Counted from the first letter of the stretch, positions 1-8,941 are shown. The stretch is 64,000 bases of DNA from DASUNQ01 sp035536455 (GCA_035536455.1 DATLOC010000064.1:57682-121681), one strand, 5' to 3'. A program made the numbers and translations. The notes: generated by a model not told the origin, from the sequence alone.

Positions 1-36
1 GTAGTCGGGGTCGAACGGCTCGTAGGGCGCCGTCAT
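1..36 (-). CDS. Start of a gene cut by the window edge
   Basis: An ATG at 36 on the minus strand opens a frame that runs off the window; only MTAPYEPFDPDY is visible. Its ATG overlaps the TGA of the UbiB-like gene in an ATGA quartet at 33-36, so the two are probably translationally coupled and this is the next gene of the same operon. Twelve residues are too few to assign a family. Confidence 0.6.
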   Translation of the reverse strand, partial: MTAPYEPFDPDY

Positions 37-1778
37 TTGCGGCGCAGGGCGGTCAGGATCCCGACCACGAAGAGCGCCGTCCAGATCGGCCAGGGGCCGT
101 CGGCGCCGGCGAGGACTGCGCCGGCGATCAGGCAGAAGCCGCCGAAGAGCGTGCCGCGCAGGCCGGTCAGCGGGTTCTCGGGGTGGCGCTGCGTCGCCTG
201 CTGGAGGAGACGGAGGCCTTCGGTCACCAGCATCGGCGACTTGACGATGGCGTCGAGCAGCTCGGGGGCGCCGCGCAGGCCCTCGCGGCCGATGCGCAGC
301 GGGTTGAACTGGTCGAGGAAGATGCGGTGGATGTGCTGCTGCGACACCGCCGCGACGTCCATGCCCGGCTTGAGGATCTGTCCCACCCCCTCGAAGGTGA
401 TCAGCGCCTTGACCATCAGCACCATCTCTACGGGGAAGTACATCCCGTGCTGCGCGCCCTGGTTGACCGACTGCAGGATGAGCTGACCGAGGGAGAAGTC
501 GCGGAAGCTGGCGCTGCGGTGCCAGCGGACGAGGATCTCGGTGACCTCGCGGCGGAAGCCGGCGGGGTCGGCGCCGGGCCCGGGCTGCGCCACCGCGGCG
601 AGGTAGCGGGCGGCGTTCTCGGCGTCGCCCAGGACCAGCGTGTAGTAGTAGTAGAGGAGCGTCCGCCGCAGGTCGCCGTCGAAGCGCCCCACCATCCCGA
701 GGTCGATGAAACCCGCCTGGACCGCGCCGCGCCCGCCGCGCAGGATGAGGAGGTTGCCGGGGTGGAGGTCGGCGTGGAAGAAGCCGTCCTTGAACAGCAT
801 GCGGATGATCGCCGCGGCGCCCAAGTCCACCAGCCGGTCGCGCTCGGCCTCGGAGAGCTCCTCGATCCGCGGGTCGCTCGGCTTGAAGCCGTCGAGGAAC
901 TCCATGCACAGCACGCCGCGGCCGCTGTACTGGCGGTAGATGCGCGGGAAGACGACGTCCGGCAGAGCCTTGAAGTTGGCGGCGAAGGTCTCGGCGTTGT
1001 CGGCCTCGCGCCGCAGGTCCACCTCGCGGCGCGTGTACTCGACGAACTCGGCGATCACCTGCCGCGGCCGGTAGCGCGGCAGCAGGAGCTGGAGGAGGGC
1101 GCCGAGGATGCCGAGGAGCTTGGCGTCGCGCGTCAGGGTCTCGCGGATGCCGGGCTTGACGACTTTGAGGATGACCGTGTCCCCCTCGCGCGTCGTGGCG
1201 CGATGGATCTGCGCGATCGAGGCCGAGCCGATGGGATGCGGATCGACCCAGGAGAACATCTCGTCGACCGGCCGGCGGAGGTCGGCGGCGACCAGCTCGA
1301 TGTAGCGCGGGAAGGAGACGACCGGCAGGCGGTCGAGGAGGTTCTTGAGCTCCTCGGTGACGGCGGCGGGGAGGAGGTCCTGGCGCAGCGCCAGCACCTG
1401 CCCCAGCTTGATGTAGGTGGGCCCGAGGACCTCGAGCCGCCGCCGGAGCTGCACCGGGAACGGCCGGTCGGAGATGGACTTGTCGAGGACGGGAGAGGCG
1501 AGCGCGGCGAGGCAACGGGCGGCGCCGTGGAGGAGCCGCGAGCGCCGCTTCGGCGGCAGGTCCGTCTCGCCGCGCGCGTAGGCGGCGAGGCCGCCGAAGA
1601 GGAGGCCGAAGAGGTGCCGCTGGGTGGTGAAGAAGCGGCGCACCAACCCGGCCGGCGGATGATCGGGGAGGAGCTCGAAGCCGCCGCGGTCGTCGGGAGC
1701 GGGAGGCGCCGCCTCCGCGGGCAGTGCGGCCTCCGGCCGCGCCGCCGCGGCGGTGACAGGAGGAGGCTCCGCCCGCAT
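33..1778 (-). CDS. ABC1/UbiB family atypical kinase
   Basis: A 581-residue ABC1/UbiB (AarF) protein. Family hallmarks visible are the KxGQ motif (IKLGQVLALRQD, K124 to Q127), the Ala-rich loop GSASIAQ near 185-190, the nucleotide-binding Lys in VILKVVKPG (K205), the catalytic stretch FFHADLHPGN and the metal-binding DLG. Two hydrophobic segments end the chain (GTLFGGFCLIAGAVLAG and WTALFVVGILTAL), the usual UbiB membrane anchor. Family members act as ATPases or kinases that support quinone and isoprenoid-lipid metabolism. The N-terminal 40 residues are Ala/Pro rich. It follows an MBL-fold gene after 30 bases and is coupled to the gene that leaves the window. No ubiquinone or menaquinone genes are nearby, so the substrate pathway is unknown. 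Confidence 0.9.
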   Translation of the reverse strand: MRAEPPPVTAAAARPEAALPAEAAPPAPDDRGGFELLPDHPPAGLVRRFFTTQRHLFGLLFGGLAAYARGETDLPPKRRSRLLHGAARCLAALASPVLDKSISDRPFPVQLRRRLEVLGPTYIKLGQVLALRQDLLPAAVTEELKNLLDRLPVVSFPRYIELVAADLRRPVDEMFSWVDPHPIGSASIAQIHRATTREGDTVILKVVKPGIRETLTRDAKLLGILGALLQLLLPRYRPRQVIAEFVEYTRREVDLRREADNAETFAANFKALPDVVFPRIYRQYSGRGVLCMEFLDGFKPSDPRIEELSEAERDRLVDLGAAAIIRMLFKDGFFHADLHPGNLLILRGGRGAVQAGFIDLGMVGRFDGDLRRTLLYYYYTLVLGDAENAARYLAAVAQPGPGADPAGFRREVTEILVRWHRSASFRDFSLGQLILQSVNQGAQHGMYFPVEMVLMVKALITFEGVGQILKPGMDVAAVSQQHIHRIFLDQFNPLRIGREGLRGAPELLDAIVKSPMLVTEGLRLLQQATQRHPENPLTGLRGTLFGGFCLIAGAVLAGADGPWPIWTALFVVGILTALRRK

Positions 1779-1808
1779 GGTGCCGAGAAGGTTACCGCGT
1801 TTCGCCGC

Positions 1809-3212
1809 CTAGCCCCGCTCTAGCTCGTAGCTCTCCAGGTGCCGGGGGACGCTGACCTTCCAGTCGAGCTCGCGGCGCATCCGTTCGGCCAGCGCCGCCG
1901 CGGGGCCGGGCTCGCCGTGGACCACGAAGGCGCGCTTCAGCGTCCCTTCGGCCGTCCCCATCCAGCGCATCAGCTCGCCGGCGTCGGCGTGGGCCGAGAG
2001 GCCGTCGATCTTCTGCACCCGGGCCCGCACCGGCACGGCGCGGTGGAAGACCTGCAGCGTCGTCGCGCCGTCCAGGAGCTGGCGGCCGCGCGTGCCTTCG
2101 GCCTGGAAACCGACGAAGAGGATCGTGCTCCGCGGGTCGGGCAGGCGGTGGATCAGGTGGTGGAGCACCCGCCCGCCGGTGAGCATGCCGGCGCCGGCGA
2201 TGATGACGAGCGGCCCGGGCATCGCGTTGAGCGCCATCGACTCGTTGCGGGTCTTGGTGAAGGTGACGCTGCCGCCGCCGCGCAGGGGCGACCGCCCCGC
2301 CGCCACGATCGCGCGCATCGGCTCGTCGAACTCCTCGGCGTGGCGGCGGTAGATGCCCGTCGCCTCGATCCCCATCGGGCTGTCGATGAAGACCGGCAGG
2401 CGCGGCACCCGCCCGGCGTGCTCCAGCTCGCCCAGGTGATAGAGCAGGTCCTGCGTGCGGCCGACGGCGAAGGCCGGCACGACGATCGCGCCGCCGCGCT
2501 CGACCGCCTCGCCGACCGCCCGCTCGAGCTGGTCCTCGATCGGCTCGGGCGAGTGCTCCCGGTCGCCGTAGGTGGACTCGACGACCAGCGCGTCGGGCGC
2601 CTTGCCGATCGCGGTCGGGTCGTCGAGGATCGGCGCGCCGTAGCGCCCGACGTCGCCCGAGAAGAGGAGGCGCAGCCGCCCGCCGCCATCCGGCGCCGCC
2701 AGTTCCAGGTGCGCGGCGCCGAGCAGGTGCCCGGCGGTGCGGTAGGTCGCGCTCCACCCCGGCAGCGGCGCGAACTCGTCGTCGAAGCTCACGGTCCGCA
2801 CCGCCTTGGCGGCCGCCCGCCCCTCGGCCTCGGTGAAGAGCGGCAGCGCCGGCCGGTGGCGCGTGATCCCCTTCTCGTTGCGGAAGCGGGCTTCTTCCTC
2901 CTGGAGCTTGCCGGCGTCGGCGAGCAGCACCGCCATGAGGTCGGCGGTCGGGCGGGTGGCGAAGACCGGACCGCGGAAGCCGTCGCGCAAGAGGCGCGGG
3001 AGGTACCCCGTGTGGTCGAGGTGGGCGTGGGTCACCACCACCGCGTCGATCGTTTCCGGCGCCACCGGCAGCTTCTCCCAGTTCCGCTGCCGCAGCTCCG
3101 GCAGCCCCTGGAAGAGCCCGCAGTCCACGAGCACGCGCGCGCCGTCGGCTTCGACCAAGTGCTTCGAGCCGGTCACCGTCCCGGCGGCGCCGAGGAACTG
3201 GAGCTTCGCCAT
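1809..3212 (-). CDS. Metallo-beta-lactamase/beta-CASP RNase-like protein
   Basis: A 467-residue hydrolase of the CPSF73/YSH1-like group of the metallo-beta-lactamase superfamily. The zinc motif THAHLDHTGYLP lies near 61-72, later ligands appear in RTAGHLLGAAH and FSGDVGR, the beta-CASP region contains VVPAFAVGRTQDLLY and FIDSPMG, and the C-terminal RMMBL-type motif is GLSAHADAGEL. Proteins of this architecture are usually exo- or endoribonucleases that act in the cytoplasm. The start at 3212 gives MAKLQFLGAAGTVTGS, the canonical N-terminus; longer upstream readings run into the HMG-CoA reductase homologue. It lies 14 bases downstream of that gene and 30 upstream of the UbiB-like gene, so the three probably form one operon, although no functional link is obvious. 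Confidence 0.92.
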   Translation of the reverse strand: MAKLQFLGAAGTVTGSKHLVEADGARVLVDCGLFQGLPELRQRNWEKLPVAPETIDAVVVTHAHLDHTGYLPRLLRDGFRGPVFATRPTADLMAVLLADAGKLQEEEARFRNEKGITRHRPALPLFTEAEGRAAAKAVRTVSFDDEFAPLPGWSATYRTAGHLLGAAHLELAAPDGGGRLRLLFSGDVGRYGAPILDDPTAIGKAPDALVVESTYGDREHSPEPIEDQLERAVGEAVERGGAIVVPAFAVGRTQDLLYHLGELEHAGRVPRLPVFIDSPMGIEATGIYRRHAEEFDEPMRAIVAAGRSPLRGGGSVTFTKTRNESMALNAMPGPLVIIAGAGMLTGGRVLHHLIHRLPDPRSTILFVGFQAEGTRGRQLLDGATTLQVFHRAVPVRARVQKIDGLSAHADAGELMRWMGTAEGTLKRAFVVHGEPGPAAALAERMRRELDWKVSVPRHLESYELERG

Positions 3213-3226
3213 GCGCGGGGGGCGAC

Positions 3227-4765
3227 CTACCGGTTCCGCCCGTACTGCTCGTGGCTCGACACCCAGTCGAGGGAGGAGATTGCGGCGCCCAGGGAGATCT
3301 CGCCGGCCAAGGCGACGCCGGCGACGATCTCGGCGAGCTTCTTGACTTTGCCCTTGCCGACGCAGTCCAGGATCGACAAGCACTCGCGCTGGGTCGGCAA
3401 CGCCGTGCCGCCGCCATGGGTAGCGACGATGAGCGAGGGGATCGTGAGCGACATGTAGAAGTCCCCCTTGGGCGTCACCTCGGTGTAGAGGATGCCGGCC
3501 GAGGACTCCGAGACGTTCGCTACGTCCTGGCCGGTGGCGATGAACATCGCGGTGATGCCGTTGGGCGAATGACAGCCGTTGTTGTTGGCGCCCGACATGA
3601 AGGCGCCGATGTTGGCGACGTTCGAGTGGAAATGAAGGGTCTCGGGATCGACCCGCATGTGCTGGACGAGCACGTCGCGCGGGATGACGCACTCGGCGGT
3701 CACCCGCTTGCCGCGGGTGCGCATGATGTTGACCTGCGAGGCTTTCTTGTCGGTGGCGAAGTTGGACTCCAGGTAGAAGTGGCGGATGTTCGGCGCGTTC
3801 TCGAGGATCCAGGAGCAGGCGGCGAAGGTGGCGCGGCCGACCATGTTCTGGCCGGCGGCGTCGCCGGTCGTGTAGTTGAAGCGCAGGAAGACGAAGCGGT
3901 TCGAGAGGTAGCGGTCGATGTAGGTCAGCTTGGCGACGCTGGAGGTCGCCTCGGCTTGGTCGCGGATCTCGTCCATGTGCTCGTCGATCCAGCGCCCGAA
4001 GTCCCGCCCCTGTCGCGCGTCGTCGAAGACGAAGACCGGCGCGCGCTGCATCTTGTCGCCGACCACCGTGCACATCACGCCGCCCGAGAGGTTCAGCACC
4101 TTGATGCCGCGGTTGTAGGAGGCGACGAGCGTCCCCTCGGCGGTGGCGAGCGGCACCAGGAACTCGCCCTGCGCGTGCTCGCCGTTGACCTTGATCGGCC
4201 CGGCGAAGCCGATCGGCACCTGCGCCACGCCGGTGAAGTTCTCGATGTTCCCCTTGGTGGCCGACGGCTCGAAGGAGAACTTGTCGATGTGCTGGAGCTT
4301 GACGCCGGCGTACTCCTCGACGAAGCGCTGCCGCTGGGCGACGATCTCGCGGCTGTAGTCGTTCTCCTTGTCGTGGGGGACGCTGGTGCGCTTGGCCGGC
4401 TCCTCGGCGATCGCGTCCTTGACCTTGAAGGCGAGCGAGCCGAAGGGCTGGGCCTCGAAGGCGAGCGCGATCTCGTGCGGCCCCTTGGGCAGCGGGTCGA
4501 TGCCGGCGCGGATGCGCACCACCCTCGACAGCGGGAAGGGGATGGCGTTGGCCGCTGTCACCTGCGCCGCCGGCAGCGACTGGCCGTCGAAGTCGAGGGT
4601 GAGCCGCGACGGCGGCACCTCGCGGCCGTCCACGCGCACCTCGGCGATGCGCGTCACGGTGGCGTCCGAGAGCCGGTTCTTGAGGGCGAAGCGGACGCCG
4701 TCCTCGACGTTCTCGAGGCTGCCGAGGGTGTAGAGCTGCTTGAGGATGAGGCCGGGGATCTTCAT
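3227..4765 (-). CDS. HMG-CoA reductase homologue with N-terminal extension
   Basis: A 512-residue protein. Residues about 165-510 match the catalytic core of 3-hydroxy-3-methylglutaryl-CoA reductase, the mevalonate-forming enzyme. Conserved features are ATAEGTLVAS (catalytic Glu210), KMQRAPVF (Arg241), ATDKKASQVN (Asp339, Lys340, Lys341), IATGQD (Asp414), VATHGGGTALPTQ and a C-terminal SSH with His505, in the order of the human residues E559, R590, D690-K692, D767 and H866. The first 160 residues form a separate beta-rich domain of unknown role, ending in a charged linker. The lysine equivalent to human K735, which binds the substrate carboxylate, is not present. It is the first gene of a probable minus-strand operon. 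No other mevalonate gene is visible apart from a distant thiolase near 62.5 kb. Confidence 0.88.
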   Translation of the reverse strand: MKIPGLILKQLYTLGSLENVEDGVRFALKNRLSDATVTRIAEVRVDGREVPPSRLTLDFDGQSLPAAQVTAANAIPFPLSRVVRIRAGIDPLPKGPHEIALAFEAQPFGSLAFKVKDAIAEEPAKRTSVPHDKENDYSREIVAQRQRFVEEYAGVKLQHIDKFSFEPSATKGNIENFTGVAQVPIGFAGPIKVNGEHAQGEFLVPLATAEGTLVASYNRGIKVLNLSGGVMCTVVGDKMQRAPVFVFDDARQGRDFGRWIDEHMDEIRDQAEATSSVAKLTYIDRYLSNRFVFLRFNYTTGDAAGQNMVGRATFAACSWILENAPNIRHFYLESNFATDKKASQVNIMRTRGKRVTAECVIPRDVLVQHMRVDPETLHFHSNVANIGAFMSGANNNGCHSPNGITAMFIATGQDVANVSESSAGILYTEVTPKGDFYMSLTIPSLIVATHGGGTALPTQRECLSILDCVGKGKVKKLAEIVAGVALAGEISLGAAISSLDWVSSHEQYGRNR

Positions 4766-4897
4766 CGCGGGTCGCAGTGTATCGCCGCGCCGGGGCGGCT
4801 TGTCAGGCGCCCGCCAAGTGCCGCCGCCCGGGGGGACGGGGCCGCCTGTCCACTTCCGGCGCCTTGCACGCACCTTCAGTAACGAAAGGAGACCTGC

Positions 4898-5461
4898 ATG
4901 AGGCGAAACGCCAAACTGCTCCTGTTGCTCTGTGTCCTCCTCTCCCTGCCCGCCACCGTCACCGCCTCCACCTTCATCCACATGACCCCGCGGCAGCTCA
5001 TCGCCGAGTCGGCCGCGGTCGTGCTGGGCGAGGTGCTCACCGTCAACTCCTACTGGGACGCCTCGGGGCAGATCATCGAGACCGAGGCGCTGGTCCGGGT
5101 GCACGAGACCCTGATCGGCGACGCCGGCGCGGTCGCCGTCGTCCGCACCTGGGGCGGGACGGTGGGCGGCTACACGATCGAGGCCCACGGCTTCCCCGAG
5201 TTCCAGGTCGGCGCGCGGGTTTTGCTCTTCCTCAGCGACGAGCGGAACGGCGCCGCGCAGGTCGTCGGCTACCGGCTCGGCCAGTACCGGATCGGGCACG
5301 ACCGCACCGGCGCCGAGGTGGCGATCCCGACCTTCGAGGCCGCCAGCGCTGGTCTCGTCGCCCGCGAAGGCCAAGCGGCGCCGCCGCGCCCCTACCGCCT
5401 CGAAGAGTTCAAGACCTTCCTGCGCGCCGAGGCGGCGCGCACGGCACGTCACGCGCACTGA
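4898..5461 (+). CDS. Small secreted protein, possible partner of matrixin-like protease
   Basis: A 187-residue protein with a clear signal peptide (RRNAKLLLLLCVLLSLPATVTAS, cleavage near residue 24). The mature part is a single beta-rich domain: a DxVVxGxV-like first strand (SAAVVLGEVLTV), then ETEALVRVHETLIGD, a GG-containing strand and QVGARVLLFL. The same pattern occurs twice in the protein at 53247-54182. The start is supported by AAAGGAGA seven bases before the ATG. It lies 19 bases upstream of a matrixin-like protease and is probably cotranscribed with it, so a role as propeptide-like inhibitor, chaperone or substrate is possible. I do not recognise a named family. Confidence 0.8.
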   Translation: MRRNAKLLLLLCVLLSLPATVTASTFIHMTPRQLIAESAAVVLGEVLTVNSYWDASGQIIETEALVRVHETLIGDAGAVAVVRTWGGTVGGYTIEAHGFPEFQVGARVLLFLSDERNGAAQVVGYRLGQYRIGHDRTGAEVAIPTFEAASAGLVAREGQAAPPRPYRLEEFKTFLRAEAARTARHAH

Positions 5462-5480
5462 TCCGGAGAGGAACCCAGCC

Positions 5481-6113
5481 ATGACGAGAACCCGAATCCT
5501 GTCCACCCTCTCCCTGGCGGTCGTGCTCGCCCTGATCGCGACGACCGTCTCCGCCTACGTCCTGCTCTCGCCCCGCCGCACCTGGGACTCCGCGCCCAAC
5601 TACCGCGTCGACAACCGCGGCCAGGCGTCGATCACCGGCACCGACAAGGGCCGCAACGCCACCCGCAACGCCATCACCTCCTCGGCGGCCTGGAACGGCG
5701 CGCCGACCGAGCGCAACCCGGTGATCAACGCGACGGTGACGTCCGTCTCCGGCTTCTCGCTCGGCGACGGCGTGCCGATGCTCAACTTCACCGATCCCAC
5801 CGGCGCCTGCAGCGGCAACTGCCTCGCCGCCACCTTCACCGGCTACTACCAGTCGCGCGGTAACGGCACCTACCGCATCTACGACGCCGACATCGTCACC
5901 AACACCGCCCACAACTGGGCCGACGCGGCCGATCCCTGCTCGGGCTCGGAGTACCGGATCGAAGGCGTGATGGTGCACGAGATTGGCCACGGCCTCGGCC
6001 TCGGCCACACCAGCGTCTCCGGCGCCACGATGTACCCGTCGGTCTCGGCCTGCAACAACGGTCCGGCCTCGACCGAGACGGACGACGAGAACGGGATCGA
6101 TAATTTGTATTAG
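5481..6113 (+). CDS. Matrixin-like zinc metalloprotease
   Basis: A 210-residue secreted protease. The signal peptide spans about 1-25 (LAVVLALIATTVSAYV). The catalytic zinc site is HEIGHGLGLGHT with His166, Glu167, His170 and His176, followed by a Met-turn in SGATMYPSV, the metzincin pattern of matrixins. Six cysteines in the mature part could form disulphides. The size equals a bare catalytic domain; no hemopexin or binding module is attached. GGAGAGGAACC precedes the ATG. It lies directly behind the small secreted protein at 4898-5461 and probably shares its mRNA. The natural substrate cannot be read from the sequence. Confidence 0.88.
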   Translation: MTRTRILSTLSLAVVLALIATTVSAYVLLSPRRTWDSAPNYRVDNRGQASITGTDKGRNATRNAITSSAAWNGAPTERNPVINATVTSVSGFSLGDGVPMLNFTDPTGACSGNCLAATFTGYYQSRGNGTYRIYDADIVTNTAHNWADAADPCSGSEYRIEGVMVHEIGHGLGLGHTSVSGATMYPSVSACNNGPASTETDDENGIDNLY

Positions 6114-6143
6114 TCGTACTGCTTCCCGGTGTCCCCGTCGCCG

Positions 6144-6938
6144 CTACCTGCGCAGTGCCGTGCGCAGGCGGCGGTAGACGGGGCCCGGGGCCCAGCGGCG
6201 CTCGCCGATGCGGCCGACGGGCAGCACGCCGACCAGGCTGTTCGTCAGCAGCACCTCGCTGGCGGCCGGGAGGTCGTCGTCGAAGATCTCCCCCTCCTCG
6301 ATCAGCCCGGCCTCCAGCAGGCGGCGGCGGACGGTGCCGGGCACGCACCCTTCGGCTGCCGGCGGCGTGTAGGCCCGGCCTCGCTCCAGCACCAGGACGA
6401 CGTTGCTGCGCGAGCCCTCCATGAGCAGGCCCTCCTGATCGAGCAGCAGGGCCTCCCAGGCGCCGGCGGCGCGGGCGCGGCCCAGCGCCAGAGCGTGCGC
6501 GCCGTAGGAGAGGCTCTTGAGGCCGGTGAGCGCGCCGCGCGCCTCGAGGCGCAGGTCGTGGAGCACCACGGCGGCGACGCCCTCGCGGTACATCGCCCGC
6601 GACGGCGGCTCGTAGGGCACGGCGGTGACCAGGCGCGTCGGCACCCCGGCGACGCCGCGCGTCACCGTGATCCGCAGCCGCGCCGCCGGCCGCGGCGCCG
6701 CCTTGGCCACCGCCCGCACCGCCGCCGCCAACGCTCGGCGCCGCTCGGGGATCTCGAGGTCGATCCGCGGCAGGCTGTCGAGCAAGCGGTCGAGGTGAGC
6801 GTCGAGGTCGCGCACGCGGCCGCCGTCGACGCGCAGGGTCTCGAAGAGGCCGTCGCCGTGAAGGAAGCCTGCGTCGTCGGGCGCCAGCGCCACGTCCTCC
6901 GCCGCGACCAGGCGGCCGTTCCACCAGGCCGCGCTCAC
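6144..6938 (-). CDS. pabC: Aminodeoxychorismate lyase-like class IV aminotransferase
   Basis: A 264-residue fold-type IV PLP enzyme. It has the class IV pattern GFLHGDGLFETLRVDGG near the N-terminus, the probable PLP lysine in GLKSLSYGAHALALGRA, and the C-terminal EGSRSNVVLV and GCVPGTVRRRLLEAG segments. Because it sits directly behind pabB I assign 4-amino-4-deoxychorismate lyase, which releases 4-aminobenzoate and pyruvate for folate synthesis; a D-amino-acid or branched-chain aminotransferase role is the alternative. The start is a GTG at 6938 that overlaps the pabB stop in a GTGA quartet, giving VSAAWWNGRLV, a typical N-terminus. Translation is therefore probably coupled to pabB. Confidence 0.85.
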   Translation of the reverse strand: MSAAWWNGRLVAAEDVALAPDDAGFLHGDGLFETLRVDGGRVRDLDAHLDRLLDSLPRIDLEIPERRRALAAAVRAVAKAAPRPAARLRITVTRGVAGVPTRLVTAVPYEPPSRAMYREGVAAVVLHDLRLEARGALTGLKSLSYGAHALALGRARAAGAWEALLLDQEGLLMEGSRSNVVLVLERGRAYTPPAAEGCVPGTVRRRLLEAGLIEEGEIFDDDLPAASEVLLTNSLVGVLPVGRIGERRWAPGPVYRRLRTALRR

Positions 6939-8389
6939 CAGGCGCCCGCCTCCGGCAGGCCGAGCGCGGCGAGGAAGGCGCGCGCCTTGACCCGCGTCTC
7001 CTCCAGCTCCGCCTCGGGGTCCGAGTCGGCGACGATCCCGCCCCCGGTGTGGTAGGCCACCCGTTCGCGGGCCGCGACGGCGGTGCGGATGGCGACCGAG
7101 AGGTCCAGCTCGCCGGAGAGCGCGATCCGCCCGACGGCGCCCATCGCCGGCCCCCGCCGCCGCTCCTCCTCGGCCGCCGCCACCGCCACGGCGCGGATCT
7201 TCGGCGCGCCGCTGATCGAGGCCGGCGGGAAGCTGGCGCGCAGCAGGTCGGCGGCGTTGGTTCCCGGGGCGAGCCGGGCGCGCACCCGCGAGACGGTGTG
7301 GTGCAGCGTCGGCAGGGTCATCAGCTCGGCGTGCGCCGCCACCTCGACGCTGCCGGTGACGGCCACGCGCCCGAGGTCGTTGCGGACCACGTCGACGATC
7401 ATCGCCAGCTCGGCGCGGTCCTTGCCGCTCTCCAGGAGCTCGCGCGCCAGCGCGGCGTCGCTCCGCCGGTCGGCGCCGCGCGGCCGCGTCCCCTTGATCG
7501 GCCGCGACTCGACGACCCCGTCGCGCACCGCGAGGAAGCACTCCGGCGAGACCGAGAGGAGGGCGCGGGCGCGGCGCGGCGTCGAGAGGTCGAGGAACGC
7601 GGCGTAGTCGGCCGGGCTCGCCGCCCGCAGCCGCTGCCAGAGCGGCCAGACGGCGCGCCGCGCCAGCCGCGTCTCCAGCCGCCGGCAGAGGTTGACCTGG
7701 AAGATCTCGCCGGCGGCGATGCGGCCGACGGAGCGCGCCACGGCGTCGGCGAAGCCGGATGGGAGGGGGCGGCTGTGCAGCGGCGGGCGGACGAGCGGGC
7801 CTTCCGGCGGCGCCTCCGCCGCCCGGCGCGCCAGCCGCTGGAGGAGCCGCTCGGCGGCGATCCGCGCGTCGCCGCCGGCGGCCGGCCAGGCGTCGGTGCT
7901 GTCGAGCGTCCAGCCGCGGGCGTCGCGGCGGAGGGCGGTGGGGTAGAGGGCGAGGTGGAGGTCGGGGAGGCCGAGGTCGTCCGGCGGGGGCGGCGGCAGC
8001 TCCTCGAGCTCCCAGGTCAGCTCGTAGCCGAGGAACCCGACCAACTCGCCGCCGGCGCCTCCCCAGGCGGCGAGCGCGGCATCCAGGAGGTCGAGGCCGC
8101 GGGCGGCGAAGGCGGCGCGGCCGCCCGGCCCGTCCACCGTCGCCCGCCCGTTGCGCGCCGAGAGGACGGCGAGCGGCCGGGCGTAGAGGCGGGCGCCCCC
8201 CCAGCCGGCGCCGTCCAGCCAGGCGAAGCCCGGCTCCTGCCGCAGCTCCTCGGCCACCGGCTCGACGGCGGCGGCGCCGGCGAGCGGCGTCTTGGCGCCG
8301 CGCGCCGCCGGCCGCGGCGGCGGCAGCAGCGCGCGCAGGCGGTCGGCCAGCCGCGCCCGCCGCGCCGCGGTCGGCCGGTCAGACCACAC
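6935..8389 (-). CDS. pabB: Aminodeoxychorismate synthase component I
   Basis: A 484-residue chorismate-binding enzyme that makes 4-amino-4-deoxychorismate from chorismate. The C-terminal catalytic half carries SPECFL, then PIKGTRPRG, where the Lys is the residue that separates PabB from anthranilate synthase (PIAGT), then DVVRNDLGRV and the terminal block around AVAIRTAV, TGGGIVADSDPEAELEET. The N-terminal 150 residues are the less conserved beta domain. No glutamine amidotransferase (pabA) is fused or adjacent, so ammonia must come from a subunit encoded elsewhere or from free ammonia. It lies 21 bases behind the lipoprotein gene and overlaps pabC by four bases. Confidence 0.93.
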   Translation of the reverse strand: MWSDRPTAARRARLADRLRALLPPPRPAARGAKTPLAGAAAVEPVAEELRQEPGFAWLDGAGWGGARLYARPLAVLSARNGRATVDGPGGRAAFAARGLDLLDAALAAWGGAGGELVGFLGYELTWELEELPPPPPDDLGLPDLHLALYPTALRRDARGWTLDSTDAWPAAGGDARIAAERLLQRLARRAAEAPPEGPLVRPPLHSRPLPSGFADAVARSVGRIAAGEIFQVNLCRRLETRLARRAVWPLWQRLRAASPADYAAFLDLSTPRRARALLSVSPECFLAVRDGVVESRPIKGTRPRGADRRSDAALARELLESGKDRAELAMIVDVVRNDLGRVAVTGSVEVAAHAELMTLPTLHHTVSRVRARLAPGTNAADLLRASFPPASISGAPKIRAVAVAAAEEERRRGPAMGAVGRIALSGELDLSVAIRTAVAARERVAYHTGGGIVADSDPEAELEETRVKARAFLAALGLPEAGAW

Positions 8390-8410
8390 GGACCGCGCCC
8401 GCGGCGCGCG

Positions 8411-8941
8411 TCAAGAGATCACCAGCAGGCGGCTCTCCTTGACCACCCACCGCCCGGCCTCGCGGGCGACGCGGAAGCTCTCGGTCGAGGAGCTCAGGTT
8501 CCCTTCGTGGTAGCCGCCGATGGCCTCCACCTCGTCTTCCGACAGCCACTTCACCGACCTGACCTGGAAGGTGAGGACGCCCTCGCCGCCTGGGCACTCC
8601 GGCTCGCCGTAGACCGGCGGCCGCTGATTGGCGAAGCGCTTGAGGAGCGACGCCGGCACCGGCCGGTCGGGCCCGAGCGACAGGCAGTAGGCGCCGGCGT
8701 TCTGCTGCAGCCCGGAGGCGTTGTGCTCGAACTGGTAGCGGAAGATCGCCTCCAGCAGCTCGTCGGGGGCGAAGGGATCCTCGGCGCCGGACGCGGGGGG
8801 CTGGCCGCCGGCGGCCGTGTCGGGCGTGGCGGGAGCGGCATCCGTGCCATTGGCGTTGCCGTCGCCGGCGGGCGGGCCGCAGGTGGCGGCGGCGAAGAGC
8901 AGGGCGGCGAGGCCGCAGAGGAGCGCGCGCATCGTCTTCAT
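8411..8941 (-). CDS. Probable lipoprotein of unknown function
   Basis: A 176-residue protein with a hydrophobic N-terminus (RALLCGLAALLFAAATCG) that ends at a Cys in a weak lipobox (AATC), then a Gly/Ala/Pro/Asp-rich linker to about residue 55 and a small folded domain (PFAPDELLEAIFRYQFEHNAS to the end). The first ATG at 8941 overlaps the TGA of the nuclease gene (ATGA), which suggests coupling; a second in-frame ATG at 8932 has GGGAG at better spacing and could be the true start. The folded part resembles NTF2-like or immunity-type small domains only in outline. No function is recognised. Confidence 0.72.
   Translation of the reverse strand: MKTMRALLCGLAALLFAAATCGPPAGDGNANGTDAAPATPDTAAGGQPPASGAEDPFAPDELLEAIFRYQFEHNASGLQQNAGAYCLSLGPDRPVPASLLKRFANQRPPVYGEPECPGGEGVLTFQVRSVKWLSEDEVEAIGGYHEGNLSSSTESFRVAREAGRWVVKESRLLVIS

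Noticed and set aside
183..1823. Long plus-strand open frame antisense to the UbiB-like gene
   Set aside because: It is a GC-rich shadow full of Val/Glu/Gly/Arg with no domain. The minus-strand frame carries all UbiB motifs. The same holds for many long antisense frames, for example 1839-3458, 3251-4882, 7049-8980 and 14793-17351.
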